This document shows, piece by piece, positions 4,172 to 7,068 of a DNA stretch of 7,068 nt. The translations under genes were made by a program, and so were the position numbers. Source of the stretch: Chloroflexia bacterium (GTDB lineage: Bacteria; Chloroflexota; Chloroflexia; Thermomicrobiales; CFX8); contig JACCZH010000025.1 of NCBI GenBank assembly GCA_013696045.1, positions 1-7,068 on the forward strand, in the 5' to 3' direction. Numbering within the stretch: the stretch's first letter is position 1; every line of letters starts with the position of its first letter. The notes under the pieces are model-generated. The model was not told where the DNA came from. It saw only the letters and a list, made by a program, of their open reading frames with translations, and searched no databases.

Positions 4172-6238
4172 ATGTCCAAACCTGTTACGCGGATGCGGGC
4201 CATTGTGGTTCGCTCTGCTCTCATACTGGCGATCATCCTCGGTGCGAGCCCTCTCGGCGGTGGAGGCGCCTCCGCTGCGACGCAAGCGCCAACCTTCACC
4301 AGAGCGGACTATCCTTTTCTCGGAAACACCCATATCGTCGGAGACTTCAACGGCGACGGGAGCCTTGATCTGGCGGGGACAGGGGGATCGTCCGCGGCGG
4401 TCCGGTTGAACGATGGCGCCGGAGCGTTTGGGGCCAGGGTTGACTACCCGGTCGCAGGCTCGGGCCAGGATCTCGTGGCTGGCGATTTCAACGGCGACGG
4501 GAGGTTAGATCTCCTCGTTACCATCAATGACCCGCAAATTGGACTGTCGTTGCTCACGGGCAACGGCAACGGCACGTTCAACGAGCCTGTGAACTTCCCG
4601 AACACCTCCGGTTTTGATTCGCCTGCGATCGTCGCCGTCGACCTCAACAACGATGCCAAGCTCGATGTTGTGGTCGCTCACGAGATCGCCTGCTACACCG
4701 CGCCTTGCGTTGTCGCGCTTGTGATCACCGTCATGGTCGGCAATGGTGACGGCACGTTCCAACCCGCGCGTGAGATTGAGGTCGGCAGAGGCATGACCGA
4801 GATCGCAGTCGGGGACTTCAACCGTGATGGCCGCAAGGACCTTGTCATCTCTGGCGACAACTCGCGGGTCTACCGGCTCTTCGGCGTTGGCGACGGGACC
4901 TTCATCCAGCAACCGACGTTGACGCTCACGGAGGGTGAGAATATCGGCGTTGACGGCACGGACATCGATGTCGCTGACTTCAACGGTGACACGATCCAGG
5001 ACCTGGTGGTGGCGATAGCCCTCAACGGGAGCCGGACGGCGATCCTCATCGGCGTCGGCGATGGTACGTTCCGGCCGCCACTGATCATCACCGAACCCAA
5101 CATCAGTGTTCCTCACCAACAAGCTGTCGCCGATTACAATGGTGACGGTTTCCAGGATCTTGCGCTGAGCCTGGCGGATGGTTCTTTTGGCTTGATGGAG
5201 ATACTGAATGGCAATGGCGACGGCACATTTCAGCCGCCGGTGCTGTATCTCAAGCCCCCAGCCAAATCAAGCATCGGCGGTTACACGATTGTCTCAGCGA
5301 ACCTCAACGGTGACAGTAGGGCAGACATCGCGCTGGGCATCTCTGGAGCCAGCCCTGGCCTGGCCGTATTGATTAACTCGACGGGAGTAGCTCCCCGTTC
5401 GACTCCGACGGCGCCGACGCTCATCAGCCCGGCACAGGATGCGACTCCCCCGCAGCCGGTGGCATTCGACTGGACGGACGTGAGCGCTGCCACGTCGTAT
5501 CGTATCCAGATTGATGACTCGAGCAACTTCTCGACGCCGCTCGTCGTCAATCAGATTGTGACAGCGTCGCAGCTCACCGCCCCCACGCTGGCAGCGAAGC
5601 GGCATTGGTGGCGGGTACGAGGCATCAACTCGGCCGGCACGGCTGGCGCATGGTCCACCGTCCGGCGTTTCACGCCACAGTCGGCTGCGTCAACTCCGGC
5701 GTTGTCCGCAGTGTCGGTGAACCCGACAAGGGTCACTGGAGGGACCTCCTCGCAGGGGACGGTCACTCTGACGTCGGCAGCGCCTGTTGGTGGGTTCGCC
5801 GTATCTCTGTTGAGCAGCAACACTGCGGCGGCGACGGTACCTGCTAGCGTGTCGGTGGCGCAGGGGGCGACGAGTGCGAGCTTCGCGATACTGACGAGCG
5901 CGGTCACGACGTCGACAGCACTTACAATCACGGCGAACGCCGGGACCGTTACGCGAACAGCGACTTTGACCGGAGATCCTCCTGCGCAAACAGCAACACT
6001 GACGGTGACTGCGACCGGCCGGAGCGGTGAGCGAGTCACCTCGAACCCAGCTGGCATCAACGTCATCGTGGGTAGTAGCGGCTCGGCATCGTTTGCAACA
6101 GGAACGTCGATCACACTAAGCGCCACGAACGGTCGTGATGTCGTTTGGTCCGGGGCCTGTTCAAGCGGCGGGAACAAGGCGAAGAGCTGCACCTTTACTT
6201 TGAGTGGAACGGCCACGGTCACCGCCAACGTGCAGTGA
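4172..6238 (+). CDS. Secreted FG-GAP/VCBS-repeat protein with FN3-like, Ig-like and InlB-B-like modules
   Basis: This is a 688-residue exported protein. Residues 1-35 are a Sec signal peptide: basic start, hydrophobic core ALILAIILGASPL, and predicted cleavage after ASA-35. Seven repeats follow, each with a calcium-loop motif: DFNGDGSLDL (58), DFNGDGRLDL (105), DLNNDAKLDV (157), DFNRDGRKDL (215), DFNGDTIQDL (269), DYNGDGFQDL (321) and NLNGDSRADI (377). Most alternate with G(N/V)GDGTF blade motifs. Seven repeats at 47-58-residue spacing suggest a closed seven-bladed integrin-like propeller. A fibronectin III-like module (about 414-501, with FDWTDVSAATSYRIQI and WWRVRGINSAG) comes next, then a Ser/Thr-rich Ig-like module (about 508-601). 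A C-terminal module (about 607-688) resembles divergent InlB B-repeats: VTSNPAGI, SASFATGTSITLSAT, WSGAC, and a likely disulfide in CSSGGNKAKSC. C174 and C179 may form another. No sortase motif, membrane anchor or catalytic domain is seen. It is probably an extracellular binding or adhesion protein; the ligand is unknown. Confidence 0.92.
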   Translation: MSKPVTRMRAIVVRSALILAIILGASPLGGGGASAATQAPTFTRADYPFLGNTHIVGDFNGDGSLDLAGTGGSSAAVRLNDGAGAFGARVDYPVAGSGQDLVAGDFNGDGRLDLLVTINDPQIGLSLLTGNGNGTFNEPVNFPNTSGFDSPAIVAVDLNNDAKLDVVVAHEIACYTAPCVVALVITVMVGNGDGTFQPAREIEVGRGMTEIAVGDFNRDGRKDLVISGDNSRVYRLFGVGDGTFIQQPTLTLTEGENIGVDGTDIDVADFNGDTIQDLVVAIALNGSRTAILIGVGDGTFRPPLIITEPNISVPHQQAVADYNGDGFQDLALSLADGSFGLMEILNGNGDGTFQPPVLYLKPPAKSSIGGYTIVSANLNGDSRADIALGISGASPGLAVLINSTGVAPRSTPTAPTLISPAQDATPPQPVAFDWTDVSAATSYRIQIDDSSNFSTPLVVNQIVTASQLTAPTLAAKRHWWRVRGINSAGTAGAWSTVRRFTPQSAASTPALSAVSVNPTRVTGGTSSQGTVTLTSAAPVGGFAVSLLSSNTAAATVPASVSVAQGATSASFAILTSAVTTSTALTITANAGTVTRTATLTGDPPAQTATLTVTATGRSGERVTSNPAGINVIVGSSGSASFATGTSITLSATNGRDVVWSGACSSGGNKAKSCTFTLSGTATVTANVQ
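4343..5329 (+). repeat. Seven FG-GAP/VCBS calcium-loop repeats within the secreted protein
   Basis: Seven D/N-x-N-x-D-x-x-x-D motifs start at protein residues 58, 105, 157, 215, 269, 321 and 377. The first two coding copies share an identical 17-base core (TTCAACGGCGACGGGAG at 4346-4362 and 4487-4503), while the others have drifted. Loops 3, 5 and 7 depart from consensus: AK replaces GR in 3, TI replaces GF/GR in 5, and 7 begins with N instead of D. Their calcium affinity may therefore be lower. Confidence 0.8.
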
Positions 6239-6341
6239 GATCGTATGTCCTCGCCCAACCCGGGCGCCGCACATTCCCAATGATTCGCCCGTGTAGAATG
6301 GGAGGTTTCAGACGCAGCGCAGCTAAAAGGAGTAACCACGT
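6239..6341 (+). promoter_or_regulatory. Leader and probable promoter region of the P-loop kinase gene
   Basis: TAGAAT (6294-6299) is a reasonable -10 hexamer, but no good -35 is found 16-18 bp before it. CGCCC-AACCC-GGGCG (6252-6266) is a 5-bp hairpin just after the upstream stop without a T-tract, so termination there is doubtful and some readthrough from the VCBS gene is possible. The Shine-Dalgarno AAGGAG at 6327-6332 is strong. Confidence 0.35.
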
Positions 6342-6875
6342 TTGAGTGACAACGAGCCTCGGCGGCCGATGCTGTACATCGTGTGCGGGCTGCCTTTCGC
6401 CGGTAAGACCACGATGAGCAGCGAACTTGCCGAGAGTTTAGGCAGGGCCGCGCATGTGGAGATTGACCAGGTCAATACCGAGCGTGGACTTGGGATCAAC
6501 GCCGCTCCCATCTCACCCATGGAGTGGGCCGAGACGTACCGGATGGCGTACCAGCGTGCAGATGAGGAACTCTCAACCGGATATGACGTGGTGTTTGACG
6601 CCACAAACTACAGCCGCGCTCAGCGCGACATCCTGCGCATAAATGCCAATCGCCAGGGCGCCGATTCAGCGGTCATTTTCGTTGATGTGCCGGCTGAGGA
6701 ATGCCGCGAGCGTTGGCGCGCTAACCGCGTATCGGGAGCGCGTTATGATGTGCTCGACGAGGATTTCGAGAGAGTTGTCGACAGATTTGACCCCCCTCGT
6801 CCTGATGAGCGAGTGATTCTGTTTCTGCCCGGTATGTCGGTGATTGACTTGATGACCGGCCTGGGGCAGGTATGA
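6342..6875 (+). CDS. P-loop AAA_33-type kinase-like ATPase (polynucleotide kinase / zeta-toxin fold)
   Basis: This is a 177-residue cytoplasmic protein. The Walker A loop GLPFAGKTT lies at residues 16-24, right after the first strand (MLYIVC). HVEIDQVN (39-45) places D42 where related kinases have the acid that activates the phosphate acceptor. VVFDATNYSRAQR (83-95) is the second landmark strand and loop, and DVPAEECRERWRANR (115-129) gives the base-recognition strand and an arginine-rich lid. This order is that of small P-loop kinases of the AAA_33 group, which includes polynucleotide 5'-kinases, zeta toxins and antibiotic phosphotransferases. They transfer the ATP gamma phosphate to a hydroxyl; the acceptor cannot be predicted here. 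The start is TTG 6342, chosen because AAGGAG (6327-6332) sits 9 nt upstream; the first ATG (codon 10) would leave no residues ahead of the first strand. No antitoxin-like gene adjoins it, so a toxin role is not favoured. Confidence 0.87.
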   Translation: MSDNEPRRPMLYIVCGLPFAGKTTMSSELAESLGRAAHVEIDQVNTERGLGINAAPISPMEWAETYRMAYQRADEELSTGYDVVFDATNYSRAQRDILRINANRQGADSAVIFVDVPAEECRERWRANRVSGARYDVLDEDFERVVDRFDPPRPDERVILFLPGMSVIDLMTGLGQV

Positions 6876-6882
6876 GACATGT

Positions 6883-7068
6883 TCAGCTGGTTTTCCTGGC
6901 CGTGACGTGGATTCCCGAGGCGAAGCGTGGACCGCGATAGAAACGGTCCTCAAGGTGGGCCAGACGCCAGGTTGCGATGAAGGCGACGCGCGTGATCGTC
7001 CTGACGACCATTAACGGTACAAGACCTCGCCCGCCAGTCATTCGCTCACGATGCCAGTAGTCCAGGAT
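6883..7068 (-). CDS. 3' end of an unidentified gene running off the right edge
   Basis: The complementary strand is open from the window edge to a TGA at 6883-6885, giving the last 61 residues of a protein. The C-terminus includes TRVAFIATWRLAHLEDRFYR and ends PRFASGIHVTARKTS. Codon third positions are mostly G or C, as in neighbouring genes, and its stop lies only 7 bp from the stop of the convergent kinase gene, a spacing typical of real gene pairs. The closing pattern (aromatic and basic helix, then RF-x-SGIHVTARK as a final strand) resembles the end of some class I SAM-dependent methyltransferases, but that is a weak inference without the catalytic part. It has no start in the window. Confidence 0.6.
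   Translation of the reverse strand: MLDYWHRERMTGGRGLVPLMVVRTITRVAFIATWRLAHLEDRFYRGPRFASGIHVTARKTS

Noticed and set aside
4505..5122. 205-codon minus-strand frame opposite the propeller repeats
   Set aside because: Its repeats are the reverse reading of the calcium-loop codons; no independent family signal.
6252..6266. Hairpin after the VCBS gene as an intrinsic terminator
   Set aside because: The stem is only 5 bp and no T-run follows; too weak to call.
5551..6339. 262-codon minus-strand frame across the C-terminal half of the VCBS gene
   Set aside because: It is valine/alanine-rich antisense of the Ser/Thr/Ala-rich modules on the plus strand, which carry real domains; a composition shadow.
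6666..6953. 95-codon minus-strand frame over the kinase 3' end
   Set aside because: It is antisense to the kinase and in a different frame from the partial gene that enters from the right edge.

Overview
The window is a stretch of mid-to-high-GC bacterial chromosome carrying protein genes on both strands. I see no rRNA, tRNA, CRISPR array or intact insertion sequence. An F420-type PPOX flavoprotein, a DUF2254 membrane protein, a CsbD protein, a secreted VCBS/FG-GAP protein and a PemK/MazF relative occur together in free-living soil or sediment lineages such as Chloroflexota or Actinomycetota. I lean towards a Chloroflexota-like organism, by inference only. Most starts have a good Shine-Dalgarno (SD) sequence, including one TTG start.

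Layout. (1) Positions 1-834 look like genomic debris. A PemK/MazF-type toxin gene is cut by the window edge and broken by a +1 frameshift at a run of four C (67-70). Directly behind its stop comes the C-terminal end of a cellulose-synthase-like protein, with its last membrane segment(s) and a complete PilZ c-di-GMP-binding motif but no glycosyltransferase core. (2) On the minus strand, converging on that remnant, are an F420-dependent PPOX-class protein (868-1263), a small SPW-like membrane protein (1406-1768) and a DUF2254 membrane protein (1879-3252). The last two may be cotranscribed. (3) A 413-bp divergent intergenic region separates DUF2254 from csbD (3666-3863), which is followed by a strong hairpin terminator. 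(4) Next is a large secreted protein (4172-6238): signal peptide, seven FG-GAP/VCBS calcium-loop repeats (probably a seven-bladed propeller), a fibronectin III-like module, an Ig-like module and an InlB-B-like C-terminal module. (5) A P-loop kinase-like protein (6342-6875) follows and converges, with only 7 bp between stops, on the 3' end of a minus-strand gene that runs off the right edge (6883-7068).

How the genes fit together. CsbD and the two membrane proteins around the central divergent region could form an envelope or general-stress group, but nothing in the sequence proves it. The secreted propeller protein and the kinase look like independent transcription units. I did not find a convincing new multi-gene system. 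The most interesting points are the broken toxin next to the amputated PilZ protein, the competing hairpins after csbD, the paired dyads in front of the PPOX gene, and the partial gene at the right edge.
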